Positions 25,957 through 35,177 are shown, counted from the first letter of the stretch. The stretch is 64,000 bases of DNA from Cyanobium sp. N.Huapi 1H5 (GCF_024345535.1 NZ_JAGQBH010000004.1:274968-338967), one strand, 5' to 3'. A program made the numbers and translations. Notes: generated by a model from the sequence alone, not told the origin.

Positions 25957-27867
25957 TCAATCAAGACGCGACAGAAAGGTAAAGGCGGGAATTTCATCAT
26001 TCAAACCAATCAGATCTTCTTTTGAATCAAGCCTCAGGACTCGCTTCACCTGATTCATCCTCTCGGCAGATTCTTCTTTTCGTCCCCGCTCCTTTCGCCA
26101 ATACCAGGTGTGCATGAACCTCATGGGCTGAGGAGAGATCGCCCTGTCCACGATCCATCGCCCGAAGCCTTCTTTCTTGGCCAGTTCTCCGCTGACGAGA
26201 TCTCCACTGAGGCCGAGTTGCCTGGTAGGCGTATGAACATTGCTCCACCGCGTCACGGCAAAGGCAGCAGCGTGGTGGCAGAAGGTGAAGGTGTGATGCT
26301 GATCCCCTAGGCGCGTTCTGTAGTCCTGCTCATAACTGAATCGCAGCCTTGGATACGGGTGGCGTCTGGCTTCAGGAGTATCCGGACCCTTCACCTCAAG
26401 CCAGGGAGGAGAAGTGGGCAGACTCCGGTTGCGTTTTTGCTGCTGGAACGTCCGGGCATCCCTGGCCAACAGAAACTCTGCATGGGCCAACGGACTTCCA
26501 AGGGTGATCAGATCGGTCACCAGCCATGGCTGGGTGTTGACTCGCATCCCCTTCCAGGCTTCATGCTGGAGCCTTTGGGCCAGCCTTGGCTCTTCTAGCT
26601 TCTCAGCAGCCGCTTTCTCCACACGGCGCAGGCTTTGGAACGGCCCATCACCGTTGGCCCGTGGACGCAAGGTGGGGCTCTGGTGAAGGGCATTCATCCT
26701 TGCCCAGGCATGGGTGAGGATGTCATACGCAATGACAGACCCAAGGCTATGGCCCAACAGCACAATTCGATCGTAACGCCCGGAATCGTGAAGCTTCTCC
26801 ACTAGCTCAACACCTTCTGTGCGAATAGCCTGGCGGTGAGCAATGTTGTCGGGGTGGGGCTGAAGATAGCGCGCGGCATCGCCCAGATAGTTGATAGCCA
26901 GCGGGAGTCCCAGTCGTTGCCAGAGAAGCTTCACCAGAACAACGAGAAGCGGCAGGGAAACCAGCCACAACACCCATGCGGGCCCATCGGCTTTGACGGC
27001 TGTGCCGATCGATAGCAGAAGGACACCCAGGAGGATGAGCCAGGCAGCCAACCACAGCGGAAGGATCGCTCTGGGCACGTTCCAGGTCCACCTCCGCCTG
27101 GGGGGAGAGGTGGGGGGGTTCACAGGGACTCGCCGCAACGGCCAGCGCATCAGCAGACCGGCAAGCCAGCTGGTGAGCTGATCAAGCGTGGTGTCGCGAA
27201 TGATATGAGCCCAATAAATTTCAAAGACATCAGTGGTTGGACGTTGATGATCAGAATTCAGCGTGGCCATGCGAAGCTCAAACGACCGAGAAAGTCGATC
27301 TGGCTTGATCCAAGCAGAGGACTTCTTGTTGCCAAGCACACCACTACCCAGAAAGCTGTAGAGCATCTCTCCAGGCTGCTGCTCTCCGATGCCATGGATC
27401 AGCACGACAGCTTGGCGAGGATTCTCACGGCGATGGCGCAGCCGTCGATCAAGCCTCTGCAGGAGTTGCTTGCGCCGGTGCCAGTATTGAGAAACAGCCT
27501 GCAGGCCACCAGCAGGAATTCGGGTTTCCTTGATCCTCAGAAGGCAGCCATGGGGATCGCCCGAATCACAGAGCGACAGGCTGAGGCGAGTCTGGCCTTT
27601 CGCAGGCCACCCCGGCAGGCCCTCCACTTGAAAGAGCACCTCTGCCATGTCCCGGTAGGCCACCAGAACAGCCTGGCGCCAGGGGCCGGATTCATCGCAA
27701 AGTGCGACCTGGGCATCCACATGGAGGTGGATTCTGGAGGCCGGCCCGAGCCACTTGCGCTGGCCTTCCTCTCGCCAAAGAACGTCCCAGGCGTGCGCCC
27801 GGGTGAGACCCAGCGGGATGGTCAGGCTGAAACTGTTGCGATAGCCATTGGCCGCTTGCCTTCCCAT
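25957..27867 (-). CDS. SRPBCC-like domain fused to membrane-anchored alpha/beta hydrolase
   Basis: The 636-residue product starts with about 120 residues resembling an SRPBCC/AHSA1 ligand-binding fold (SLTIPLGLTRAHAWDVLW, then KWLGPASRIHL, ending RIKETRIPAGG). An alpha/beta-hydrolase follows: oxyanion-side VVLIHGIGEQQ at about 154-163 and nucleophile elbow LLGHSLGSVIAYD with Ser374. Two adjacent transmembrane helices (about 265-290 and 297-315) are inserted between those motifs. Candidate late His residues are in TFTFCHHAAAF. The C-terminus is basic and polar. The gene and its flanks are visibly richer in A+T than the surroundings, suggesting transfer. It could be a lipase/esterase presenting a hydrophobic ligand; function is unknown. 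Confidence 0.75.
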   Translation of the reverse strand: MGRQAANGYRNSFSLTIPLGLTRAHAWDVLWREEGQRKWLGPASRIHLHVDAQVALCDESGPWRQAVLVAYRDMAEVLFQVEGLPGWPAKGQTRLSLSLCDSGDPHGCLLRIKETRIPAGGLQAVSQYWHRRKQLLQRLDRRLRHRRENPRQAVVLIHGIGEQQPGEMLYSFLGSGVLGNKKSSAWIKPDRLSRSFELRMATLNSDHQRPTTDVFEIYWAHIIRDTTLDQLTSWLAGLLMRWPLRRVPVNPPTSPPRRRWTWNVPRAILPLWLAAWLILLGVLLLSIGTAVKADGPAWVLWLVSLPLLVVLVKLLWQRLGLPLAINYLGDAARYLQPHPDNIAHRQAIRTEGVELVEKLHDSGRYDRIVLLGHSLGSVIAYDILTHAWARMNALHQSPTLRPRANGDGPFQSLRRVEKAAAEKLEEPRLAQRLQHEAWKGMRVNTQPWLVTDLITLGSPLAHAEFLLARDARTFQQQKRNRSLPTSPPWLEVKGPDTPEARRHPYPRLRFSYEQDYRTRLGDQHHTFTFCHHAAAFAVTRWSNVHTPTRQLGLSGDLVSGELAKKEGFGRWIVDRAISPQPMRFMHTWYWRKERGRKEESAERMNQVKRVLRLDSKEDLIGLNDEIPAFTFLSRLD

Positions 27868-28009
27868 GGCTATAGGCGCTTGTTGAGGCGTAAGGATCAG
27901 CCGATCAGAGCCTATTCAACGATCGTTGGAAAAGCCATGGGATTGGCCTAAGAATCATGATGCTGCCTGTTGTCCAGGCCCCATCGCAGGACCAACGGGG
28001 GGCCGGCCC

Positions 28010-28987
28010 TCAGCGCACGGCCACCAGCACCCGGTGGCGGGGGTCGCAGGCCTGCCGGCGCACGTCGCGGAAGCCGGCCTGCTCCAGGGCCCGGGGCAGA
28101 TCGAGGCTGAAGTAGTCCGCCAGGTAGGGCTCGGTGCTCTTGAGCAGGGTGGCGATCGGCGCCGGCAGGCGGCGAATCACGGCCGAATCGGGGTCCTGAT
28201 CCACCAGGGCCACCACCCCGCCGGGGCGCAGCAGCCGTGCCGCCTCCCGCAGCACCGCCCGGGTGGCCTCCATGGGCAGCTCGTGGCACACGAACTGGAG
28301 GGTGATCAGATCCACGCTGGCCGCCGGCAGGCCGGTGGCTTCGGCGGCGGCGTGGTGCCAGCGGCGGATGCGGCCGCCGGGATCGCGGACCCTGGCCACC
28401 GCCAGCATCTGGGGGGAGAGGTCGAGGCCGTCGACGGCAACGCCTGTGCCCTCACGCCGCTCCAGCCAGTCCTTGAGGGCCAGGGTGCCGACGCCCACCG
28501 AGCAGCCGATGTCGAGGGCGCTGCGCACCGGGCCGGTGAGGCTGGGCTCGATCGCGGCGAAGATCGCGTCCCGCAGCCGCCGCTGGGCGTCCTGGGGCTC
28601 CAGGGTTTCCCCCGGCCACACCCGCAGGGCCATGGCATCGGTGGCCTGCTCCGCCTCGCCGGCCGCCGCCCAGCAGAGGTTGCCCTCCTGGTAGGCATGG
28701 AACCGGGCCCGGTAGTAGGCCGGCACCTGGGTGGCCGCATCCGTGCTGCTGGCCAGCAGCGGCTCGGCCTGCCGCACCAGCTCTTCGCGCCGGGCCCGCC
28801 AGGCGATGCCGCGACGCTCGGCGGTGCGGATGATCAGCTGGCGGGCCTGCAGGAACAGCAGCCGCCGCAGGGGCTCGACCGCCAGCAGCCGGTCGATCAG
28901 CCAGCCGAGGGGATGGCGCGAGGCCACCCAGTTGGGGGGCGGGGCGGCGGCGGTCAGGGCCGGAGCGGCGGGCTGGGCCTGGGCCAT
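28010..28987 (-). CDS. Class I SAM-dependent methyltransferase
   Basis: The 325-residue product has a helical N-terminal extension of about 165 residues. A standard Rossmann methyltransferase fold follows: motif I ALDIGCSVGVGTL, acidic VDGLDLSPQML, VDLITLQFVCHELP and LLRPGGVVALVDQDPD. The C-terminus ends DPRHRVLVAVR. Its start lies 21 bp after the stop of the YeeE/YedE transporter gene on the same strand, so it is probably the last gene of that operon. The substrate is unknown. The N-terminal extension resembles other cyanobacterial methyltransferases acting on lipophilic molecules, but I cannot be specific. Confidence 0.87.
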   Translation of the reverse strand: MAQAQPAAPALTAAAPPPNWVASRHPLGWLIDRLLAVEPLRRLLFLQARQLIIRTAERRGIAWRARREELVRQAEPLLASSTDAATQVPAYYRARFHAYQEGNLCWAAAGEAEQATDAMALRVWPGETLEPQDAQRRLRDAIFAAIEPSLTGPVRSALDIGCSVGVGTLALKDWLERREGTGVAVDGLDLSPQMLAVARVRDPGGRIRRWHHAAAEATGLPAASVDLITLQFVCHELPMEATRAVLREAARLLRPGGVVALVDQDPDSAVIRRLPAPIATLLKSTEPYLADYFSLDLPRALEQAGFRDVRRQACDPRHRVLVAVR

Positions 28988-29008
28988 GGACGGCGAAGGG
29001 GCGGCGAC

Positions 29009-30142
29009 TCAGTCTGACGGGGCTGCGGGGCCCGGCGCCGGGCGCAGCCGCAGCGAGGCGGCGAAGCCCAGCAGGGCCACCGCCAGCCAGATCCAGCCGT
29101 GCAGGCTGAAGCTCATCACCCCGCCCAGGAAGGCATTGACGTTGCACCCCGAGGCCAGCACCCCGCCGTAGCCCATCAGCAGGCCGCCGAAGCCACGCCG
29201 GACCAGGTCCGGAAGGGGCTCGGACCGCTCACCGCGCCAGCGGAAGCGGCCCTCGGCGAAGGCGGTGGCGACGGCGCCGTAGAGCAGGCCCAGATCGACG
29301 AGCACGGACTCGTTGAACAGCCAGGCGTCCGGCCCCGCCAGCAGGGCCTGGCCCCGGGGACTCCCCCAGAACAGGCTGCTGCCGGGATCCCAGCCCAGGG
29401 CCTGGGCGGCGTGGGCGCCACTGAGGGCCAGGCCCCAGAGCACCTTCCAGGGCTCGGCCGTCACCAGCAGCAGGCCCGTGGCCAGCAGGGCGACGGCGAT
29501 GGCGCCGCCGTAAAGCCGGCGGATGGGGGAGCACCAGGGGTGCTGGCCGCTCCAGCGCGTCAGCAGCACAACGATCAGGGCGATGAAGGCGAGCTGCAGG
29601 ATCAGGGCGCCCAGCAGACCGAACAGCTCCAGGCCGACCGGGGAGGGCAGGCGCGGCAGGGGCAGGGCCGCCAGCTGCGGGGCGTGCAGGGTGCCGAGGA
29701 ATGCGCCGACGACCAGGCCGATCAGGGCGGCGAGCACGCCGCCGCCGCCGCGGGAGGTGGCCGCCAGGGTGCCGCAGCCGCAGGCCCGGGCCCGCTCCAT
29801 GCCGATGCCGAACAGGAAGGCCCCGGCCAGGAAGGGCAGGGAGAGGGGGGTGGCCAGCAGCTTCGGCTGCAGGCCCGTGAGGGGCTCGGCGGTGAGCACC
29901 AGGGCCATGGCGATCGCCAGCAGAGCCGCCAGCAGCAGCTGGGCGAAGACCGGGTGGGGATCCCGCCGCTCGATCAGCCGGCGATAGCCGGAGGCGAAAC
30001 CGAAACCGGAGCGGACCAGGACGTGGCCGAGGCCGCAGCCCAGACCCCAGACCAGGGCCGAGGTGGGCTGCCGGGCCGCCAGGGCGGCGGCCACCGCCAC
30101 GGCGAGGGCCACGGCGAGTGCGGCTGATGGAAAGCGCCTCAA
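29009..30142 (-). CDS. YeeE/YedE (TsuA-like) sulfur-compound transporter
   Basis: The 377-residue product has about nine to ten hydrophobic helices. Conserved cysteine motifs are RACGCGTLAA (C121, C123) and GGVLASGCNVNAFLGG (C333), with another Cys at position 36. YeeE/YedE proteins (TsuA) import thiosulfate through a chain of cysteines. The GCNV/NxxLGG and CGCGT signatures agree with that family, often fused as two half-repeats as here. The start is TTG at 30142, overlapping the stop (TGA) of the small exported-protein gene upstream. An exported tandem rhodanese gene precedes it in the operon, supporting a thiosulfate or sulfane-sulfur role. Confidence 0.87.
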   Translation of the reverse strand: MRRFPSAALAVALAVAVAAALAARQPTSALVWGLGCGLGHVLVRSGFGFASGYRRLIERRDPHPVFAQLLLAALLAIAMALVLTAEPLTGLQPKLLATPLSLPFLAGAFLFGIGMERARACGCGTLAATSRGGGGVLAALIGLVVGAFLGTLHAPQLAALPLPRLPSPVGLELFGLLGALILQLAFIALIVVLLTRWSGQHPWCSPIRRLYGGAIAVALLATGLLLVTAEPWKVLWGLALSGAHAAQALGWDPGSSLFWGSPRGQALLAGPDAWLFNESVLVDLGLLYGAVATAFAEGRFRWRGERSEPLPDLVRRGFGGLLMGYGGVLASGCNVNAFLGGVMSFSLHGWIWLAVALLGFAASLRLRPAPGPAAPSD

Positions 30143-30282
30143 CGCTTCTTGGCTTTGGCTTGGGATGGGGACTCGCTGCCGGTGTCACAGGCGAGGGCTG
30201 CGGCCGGCGGGAGCAGCAGCACCAGCAGCACGCCGGCCAGGGGGAAGAGCCGGGCGGCCTGGCGAAGGAGGGGCATGGACAT
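30139..30282 (-). CDS. Small exported protein in the sulfur operon
   Basis: This 47-residue frame reads MSMPLLRQAARLFPLAGVLL, then a hydrophobic run VLLLPPAAALACDTGSES, ending PSQAKAKKR. It has a clear signal peptide and a Cys right at the predicted cleavage point (ALA-C), so the mature peptide would be only about 16 residues with one Cys. It starts 30 bp after the rhodanese gene, and its TGA overlaps the TTG of the transporter gene (TTGA). That is a translation-coupling arrangement which argues it is real. An ATG two codons in is an alternative start. It could be a sulfur-carrying peptide, but this is inference. Confidence 0.6.
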   Translation of the reverse strand: MSMPLLRQAARLFPLAGVLLVLLLPPAAALACDTGSESPSQAKAKKR

Positions 30283-30311
30283 GAAGAAACGGGGTGGAGC
30301 TGGAGGGGGGA

Positions 30312-31376
30312 TCAGCGGCTGCTCACCAGGGCCGGGCTGCCTTCCGGCCCAACGGCGATCGGCAAATTGGAGGCACTGTATTCGGTCCAGGAGCCCTCAT
30401 AGATCCGCACGTTGGGGTACTTGAGGAGGTGCCGGAGGGTGAGGAACTGGAGGCTGGCCTCCCGGCCGGTGCTGCAGGAAATGATGATCTCCTTGTCGGG
30501 GGTGATGCCGCGGCTGACAAGCAGGGCCCGGATCTCTTCGAGGGACTTCAGCTTGTGGGCGTTCCTCTTGGCTTCATCGGTGTTGTTCGCTTCGGTGAAC
30601 GCCTGCCAGGGGATGTTCCTGGCCCCGGGGATGTGGCCGTTGCGGATGAAGGTCTGGTCGGTGCCCTCGAACTGGGCCTTGGGACGCGGGTCGATGATCA
30701 CCACGTCCTTGCGGCCGATCCGGGGCTCCAGCTCCTTGAGGGTGATGGCCAGTCCCTTGACCGTGGTGGGCCGGAAGCTGCCGGCCTGGAAGGTGGGGAA
30801 CGCCTTGGTGGTGCTCTGGCCGGCCGCCTTGTAGCCGCTGAGGCCCCCATCGACGATCGCGACCTGGCGCGCGCCGCTCTTCTCGAGGATGTAGGAGACG
30901 AGGGCGGTGCCGAGCACGTCGTTGCCGTCGGAATAGACGAGCACCGAATCCCGGTTGGAGATGCCCGCCTCGCTCAGGAGGCTGGCGAGCTTGGTGGGAC
31001 CCCAGATCTGGAAGGGCAGGCGGCCGTTCGGACCACGGAAGGCCTGCTCGGAGAGGTGCACGGCGCCGGGCACGTGGCCACCGATGTAGGAGAGCGGCGG
31101 CACCGGGCGCACATCCAGCACCTTCCAGCGGCCCGAGCGGGCGGCGTCGGCCGCCTGCTCGGGGGAGAACACCTGGAAGCTCGTGCCCCCCGCGGCCAGG
31201 GTCGCGACACCGGCGCTGGCCTGGGCGGGAGCGGCGGCCTGGGCCTGGGTGGCGGGGGAGCTGCCGATGCCCAGCGTGGTGGCGGTGGTGATGGCGGCGG
31301 CGGCACCGAGCGCGGCGGACACCAGCAGACGCCGGGAGAAGCGGAGCCTGGAGTGGCGGACCCTGAAGAACAACAT
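30312..31376 (-). CDS. Exported tandem rhodanese (thiosulfate sulfurtransferase-like)
   Basis: The 354-residue product has a twin-arginine-like leader (FSRRLLVSAALGAA, Arg15-Arg16), then an Ala/Gln-rich linker. Rhodanese domain 1 (about residues 68-200) has VLDVRPVPPLSYIGGHVPGAVHL, but its active-site loop is VYSDGNDVLG without Cys. Domain 2 (about 205-345) has VVIIDPRP...GHIPGARNIPW and active loop SCSTGREASL with Cys301. An inactive first and active second domain is the classical TST/SseA layout. Export points to extracytoplasmic sulfur transfer. It is the first gene of an operon with the 47-residue peptide, the YeeE/YedE transporter and a methyltransferase. Confidence 0.9.
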   Translation of the reverse strand: MLFFRVRHSRLRFSRRLLVSAALGAAAAITTATTLGIGSSPATQAQAAAPAQASAGVATLAAGGTSFQVFSPEQAADAARSGRWKVLDVRPVPPLSYIGGHVPGAVHLSEQAFRGPNGRLPFQIWGPTKLASLLSEAGISNRDSVLVYSDGNDVLGTALVSYILEKSGARQVAIVDGGLSGYKAAGQSTTKAFPTFQAGSFRPTTVKGLAITLKELEPRIGRKDVVIIDPRPKAQFEGTDQTFIRNGHIPGARNIPWQAFTEANNTDEAKRNAHKLKSLEEIRALLVSRGITPDKEIIISCSTGREASLQFLTLRHLLKYPNVRIYEGSWTEYSASNLPIAVGPEGSPALVSSR

Positions 31377-31501
31377 TGAACACAAAAGTGATCGATGAAC
31401 CGATCTTAGAAGATCGGTGGGCGCTTCTGGTTGTGGGCTTAGCAACAGTGGGGCGCTCCAGGTATTCCGGGTTACCTTTCCTTCCATTCCGCGACCGAAC
31501 C

Positions 31502-31930
31502 ATGCCCTGGCGTCCCCGCCTGCTGGCCCTCTCCACCTCCCTGCTGGTGGGGGCCGGCGCCCTGGTCGGCGGGGCCGCCCTGGCCACCCCGGCCGGATCG
31601 CTGCTCAAGGGCCTGGCGCTGCCGCTGCCCAAGCCGGCGGCCAGCCTGTTCGCCGCCAACGCCATCGGCCAGACCAGCCTCAACACCCAGCTGCCCGGCA
31701 AGCCGGACGAGCTGCTTGCCAAGGTGAAGGCGTCCCTGGCCAAGCAGGGCTACAGCGAGCGCAAGATCAACACCGTGGTGGGCCCTTGGGGCTTCAACCT
31801 GGTGCTCGATCCCCCGTCCGGCACCAAGGTGGATGGCACCGCCGACGGCAAGGCCGCCGCCCTGGTGCTGCAGGCCACCGCCATCGGCCCCAACCAGCTC
31901 AACCTCAACGTCCGCTTCGAAGGGCTCTGA
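31502..31930 (+). CDS. Exported protein of unknown function
   Basis: The 142-residue product has a signal peptide MPWRPRLLALSTSLLVGAGA followed by LVGGAALATPAG. A mature part follows with alternating strand patterns: helix DELLAKVKASLAKQGYSERK, VVGPWGFNLVLDPPSGTKVDG, ALVLQATAIGPNQLNLNVRFEGL. The compact alpha+beta pattern looks like a small single domain. It is divergent from the rhodanese gene (125 bp between starts). The Coa1-like gene follows directly downstream, in the same frame after the TGA. I do not recognise the family. Confidence 0.7.
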   Translation: MPWRPRLLALSTSLLVGAGALVGGAALATPAGSLLKGLALPLPKPAASLFAANAIGQTSLNTQLPGKPDELLAKVKASLAKQGYSERKINTVVGPWGFNLVLDPPSGTKVDGTADGKAAALVLQATAIGPNQLNLNVRFEGL

Positions 31931-32005
31931 GGGGTCACGGACCCGAGTCACCCCACGGACAGCACCCCGGCCCCCAGCGGGTGGGCCCGCCACTGGAAAT
32001 GGCTG

Positions 32006-32374
32006 GTGCCGGCCGGCTGCCTCACCGGGCTTGTCGGTGTGGCGGGCTTCATCGCCCTGATCCTCAGCCTCGTGTTCGGGCTGCTCAAGTCGACGACGCC
32101 CTACAAGGAGGCCCTGGCGAAGGCCCAGCGGGATCCGGTGGTGATCGGCCGGCTGGGTTCGCCGATCCAGGGGGGCTTCCTCGTCTCCGGCAATGTCAGC
32201 CTCTCCGGCGGCACGGGGGAAGCCCAGCTGGCCATTCCCCTGCAGGGGTCCAGGGGCAGCGGCACCCTCTACGTGGAGGCCCGCCAGAAGGCCGGCACCT
32301 GGACCTACTCCACCCTGACGCTCCGACCGGATGGCCCCGGCGAACCCATCAACCTGCTGGGGACCTCGCTCTGA
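32006..32374 (+). CDS. Coa1-like single-span membrane protein (cytochrome-oxidase-assembly-factor-like)
   Basis: The 122-residue product from the first conventional start (GTG) has one N-terminal transmembrane helix (TGLVGVAGFIALILSLVFGLLK). A Coa1-like domain follows: Y-K-E-ALAKAQRDPVVIGRLGSPIQGGFLVSGNVSLSGGTGEAQLAIPLQG...GTLYVEA, ending WTYSTLTLRPDG. Family members usually begin with a short cytoplasmic stretch containing a W-x-x-x-W-K-W pattern. That pattern is present here (SGWARHWKWLVPAGCL) but upstream of the GTG, where no ATG, GTG or TTG exists. The true start may be non-standard (ACG at 31937, reading TDPSHPTDST after a GAGGGG). Function in cyanobacteria is unknown. Confidence 0.7.
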   Translation: MPAGCLTGLVGVAGFIALILSLVFGLLKSTTPYKEALAKAQRDPVVIGRLGSPIQGGFLVSGNVSLSGGTGEAQLAIPLQGSRGSGTLYVEARQKAGTWTYSTLTLRPDGPGEPINLLGTSL

Positions 32375-32404
32375 ATCGGGCCCCGGGCGGCTACGGGCAG
32401 CGGC

Positions 32405-33517
32405 TCAGCCCGCGGCCACCGGGTCGGCGTAGAGGGCCTGGAGGCCCGCCTCGCTGGCCGGCGCCACGCCCCGCTCGGTGATCAGGGCCGTCACCAGCCG
32501 GGAGGGGGTGACATCGAAGGCGGGGTTGAAGCCGTCGCTGCCGTCGGGCACCAGCTGCACGCTGGTGGGCTCCCCTGCCGCGGGCTTGCCGGCGATGCGG
32601 GTCACCTCCAGGGGGGATCGGGCCTCGATCGGGATCTCCTTCACCCCGTCGCCGATCGACCAGTCGATGGTGGAGGCGGGCAGGGCCACGTAGAAGGGCA
32701 CGCCGTTGTCGTGGGCGGCCAGGGCCTTGAGGTAGGTGCCGATCTTGTTGCAGACATCGCCCGTGCGGGTGGTGCGGTCGGTGCCGACGATCACCGCATC
32801 CACCTGGCCGTGCTGCATCAGGTGGCCGCCGGCGTTGTCGACGATCACGGTGTGGGGCACCCCTTCGCGGCCCAGCTCGAAGGCCGTCAGGCTGGCCCCC
32901 TGGTTGCGGGGGCGGGTCTCATCGACCCAGACATGGATCGGCAGGCCGGAGCGGTGCGCCTTGTAGATCGGCGCCAGGGCCGTGCCCCAGTCGACCGTGG
33001 CCAGCCAGCCGGCATTGCAGTGGGTGAGCACGTTCAGGGGCTGGCCGCGGCGCTCCTCGGGGCGGCGGGCGGCGATCTCCTGGAACAGGCGCAGGCCGTG
33101 GTCGCCGATCGCCTCGCACATGGCCACGTCCTCCTCGGCGATGGCGCCCGCCTCGGCCCTGGCCGCCTCGGCGCGCTGCTCCGGTGCCAGGGGCAGCACG
33201 GCGGCCCGCACCCGCTCCAGGGCCCAGCGCAGGTTGATGGCGGTGGGGCGGGTGGCGTCGAGGCGCTCGAAGGCCGCGGCCAGGGAGGCGTCGGAGGGGT
33301 CGGCCTGCAGGGCCAGCATCAGCCCGTAGGCACCGGTGACGCCGATGAGGGGAGCCCCCCGCACCACCATGGTGACGATCGCCTCGGCCGCCTCCTCCAC
33401 GTTGGTGAGCGAGCGGGTGACGAACCGATGCGGCAGCAGGGTCTGGTCGATGACGCCGACCGAGCGGCCGCCCTCCTCGAGCCAGATGGTGCGCCAGGGC
33501 CTGCCGTCGATGTTCAT
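32405..33517 (-). CDS. mtnA: S-methyl-5-thioribose-1-phosphate isomerase
   Basis: The 370-residue enzyme isomerises methylthioribose-1-phosphate to methylthioribulose-1-phosphate in methionine salvage. Family motifs are visible: [15 protein letters not shown] near residue 55, [11 protein letters not shown] (catalytic Cys), [21 protein letters not shown] (catalytic Asp) and [20 protein letters not shown] at the end. The ATG at 33517 is preceded by CTCCCCC/GGGGGAG-type sequence and gives the usual N-terminus. It lies 13 bp after the amidase stop, at the end of a long same-strand gene run. Confidence 0.95.
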   Translation of the reverse strand: MNIDGRPWRTIWLEEGGRSVGVIDQTLLPHRFVTRSLTNVEEAAEAIVTMVVRGAPLIGVTGAYGLMLALQADPSDASLAAAFERLDATRPTAINLRWALERVRAAVLPLAPEQRAEAARAEAGAIAEEDVAMCEAIGDHGLRLFQEIAARRPEERRGQPLNVLTHCNAGWLATVDWGTALAPIYKAHRSGLPIHVWVDETRPRNQGASLTAFELGREGVPHTVIVDNAGGHLMQHGQVDAVIVGTDRTTRTGDVCNKIGTYLKALAAHDNGVPFYVALPASTIDWSIGDGVKEIPIEARSPLEVTRIAGKPAAGEPTSVQLVPDGSDGFNPAFDVTPSRLVTALITERGVAPASEAGLQALYADPVAAG

Positions 33518-33530
33518 CGGAAAGGGGGAG

Positions 33531-35168
33531 TCATGGGGACGCAGGGGCCGGGGGCGCCGGCTCCGATTTTCCGCCATCACCGGGCCGGCCCAGCAGCTCA
33601 CGGGTCAGGGCCCGGAAGCGGGCGGGCTCGAGATCCCCGAGGGTCTCGCCGCGGCGGCTGCGCCAGGCGTTCCAGCCCAGCAGCGGCACCAGCCGGTTGT
33701 GGCCGGCCAGATCCAGGGGGGACGCCAGGGGGACCACGGGTCGGGGGGCCGGCAGCGGCCCGCGGCGGGCCTCCAGCAGGGCGGCGATGGCGACCAGCTC
33801 TTCGTCCCGGCCGCCGCCGCCGAGGATCTCCAGGCCCACGGGCAGGCCGCGGCCATCGACGGCCAACGGCAGGGCCACCGCCGGCAGGCCGCTGGTGCTG
33901 CTCACCATGCAGGTGATGGCGGGCGAGGGCTCGCGCTGGGCGCCGCCGCGCCGATCCGGCAGCAGCAGCAGGCCATCGAGGCGCTGCGCCACCAGGGCCT
34001 GCTCCAGCCGCTGGCGATTGGCGGCCATCCGCCGGCGCGCCCGCGCCTCCGCCGCCGGATCGCTGGCCATCAGGTCGCGGCATTTGGCCGGGGTCCATTC
34101 CGGCGGCAGGCGGGCGGAGCCGCAGATGTCGTCCCAGCTGCGCCGGCTGCCGGGGTAGCGGGCCAGCTGGGCATCGATGCGGCGCCCCGACCCTTTCACG
34201 AAATCCGAACCCAGCCGGGTGTCGAGCCCCGACACCACCAGCGCCTCGACCACCTCCGCTCCGGCCGCCCGCAGCAGCGCCACGGCCCGCCGCAGGGCCG
34301 CCGCCGCCGCCGCCGTGGTGGGCGCCAGGTCCTGGTCGCCGGCCTTGGCCAGCACCGCCAGACGCCGGCCGCGCAGATCCGGCGGGGCCGCCGCCCGCCC
34401 GGGCCGCCAGCTGGGATCGAGCACCGCCAGGCCCCGGGCCAGCAGGCCCATGTCGCGGGCGATCAGCCCCGGGGTGCCGTTGACGAAGCCGAGCGGCAGC
34501 AGGCCGGCGCTGGAGACGCGCCCCTGGGTGGGCCGCAGGGTCACGGCGCCGTTGTAGACGGCCGGCAGGCGCAGGGAGCCGCAGTTGTCGCTGCCGAGGG
34601 CCAGGGGCACGAAGCCGGCCGCTACCGCCACGGCGGAACCGGAGGAGGAGCCCCCCGGGCTGAGCCAGGGGTCGTAGGCGTTGCCCACCCGGCCCGCCGC
34701 CCCCGACAGCCCGCGGATGCCGAAGGCGAACTCGTCCATGGTGGTGGTGCCGACCACGATCGCCCCGGCGGCCCGCAGCCTTGCCACCGCCTCGGCATCG
34801 GCCGCGGGCTGGTTGCCCAGCAGGGCCAGGGAACCGGCCGCCATCGGCTGGTCGGCCGTGGCGAAGTTGTCCTTCACGGCCAGCGGCAGGCAGTCGAGGG
34901 GGCCGGCGGGGCCGCCCGCCGCCCGGGCGCGGTCGAGGGCGGCGGCCTGCTCGAGGGCGTAGGGATTGAGCTGCTGGAAGGCGTTGAGGGGCGGCCCGGA
35001 GGCGGTGGCCAGGTTGCGGCTCAGGATCTCCACCTGCACCGCCCGGATCCGGGCCTCGCAGGTGGACGCAGGGCCGGCCACAGCGGCAGGAGCCCCCAGC
35101 ACCAGGGCCAGCCCGGCGCCGAGCGATGCCGTGGCCATGCCGGTCCGGGGGCGTTGCAGCAGGTCCAT
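33531..35168 (-). CDS. Exported amidase, amidase-signature family
   Basis: The 545-residue product begins with a probable signal peptide ([17 protein letters not shown]). The amidase-signature core has the catalytic Lys in LPLAVKDNF, the cis-Ser in [16 protein letters not shown] and the nucleophile Ser in [12 protein letters not shown]. The last motif is usually GSDTGGSIRxPA, so the Asn-Cys there is unusual but the Ser is kept. The Ser-Ser-Lys triad is complete. A C-terminal third follows. The substrate is unknown. It starts 9 bp after the cyclic-nucleotide-binding gene, so it belongs to the same transcription run. Confidence 0.88.
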   Translation of the reverse strand: MDLLQRPRTGMATASLGAGLALVLGAPAAVAGPASTCEARIRAVQVEILSRNLATASGPPLNAFQQLNPYALEQAAALDRARAAGGPAGPLDCLPLAVKDNFATADQPMAAGSLALLGNQPAADAEAVARLRAAGAIVVGTTTMDEFAFGIRGLSGAAGRVGNAYDPWLSPGGSSSGSAVAVAAGFVPLALGSDNCGSLRLPAVYNGAVTLRPTQGRVSSAGLLPLGFVNGTPGLIARDMGLLARGLAVLDPSWRPGRAAAPPDLRGRRLAVLAKAGDQDLAPTTAAAAAALRRAVALLRAAGAEVVEALVVSGLDTRLGSDFVKGSGRRIDAQLARYPGSRRSWDDICGSARLPPEWTPAKCRDLMASDPAAEARARRRMAANRQRLEQALVAQRLDGLLLLPDRRGGAQREPSPAITCMVSSTSGLPAVALPLAVDGRGLPVGLEILGGGGRDEELVAIAALLEARRGPLPAPRPVVPLASPLDLAGHNRLVPLLGWNAWRSRRGETLGDLEPARFRALTRELLGRPGDGGKSEPAPPAPASP

Positions 35169-35177
35169 GGCGCCGGC

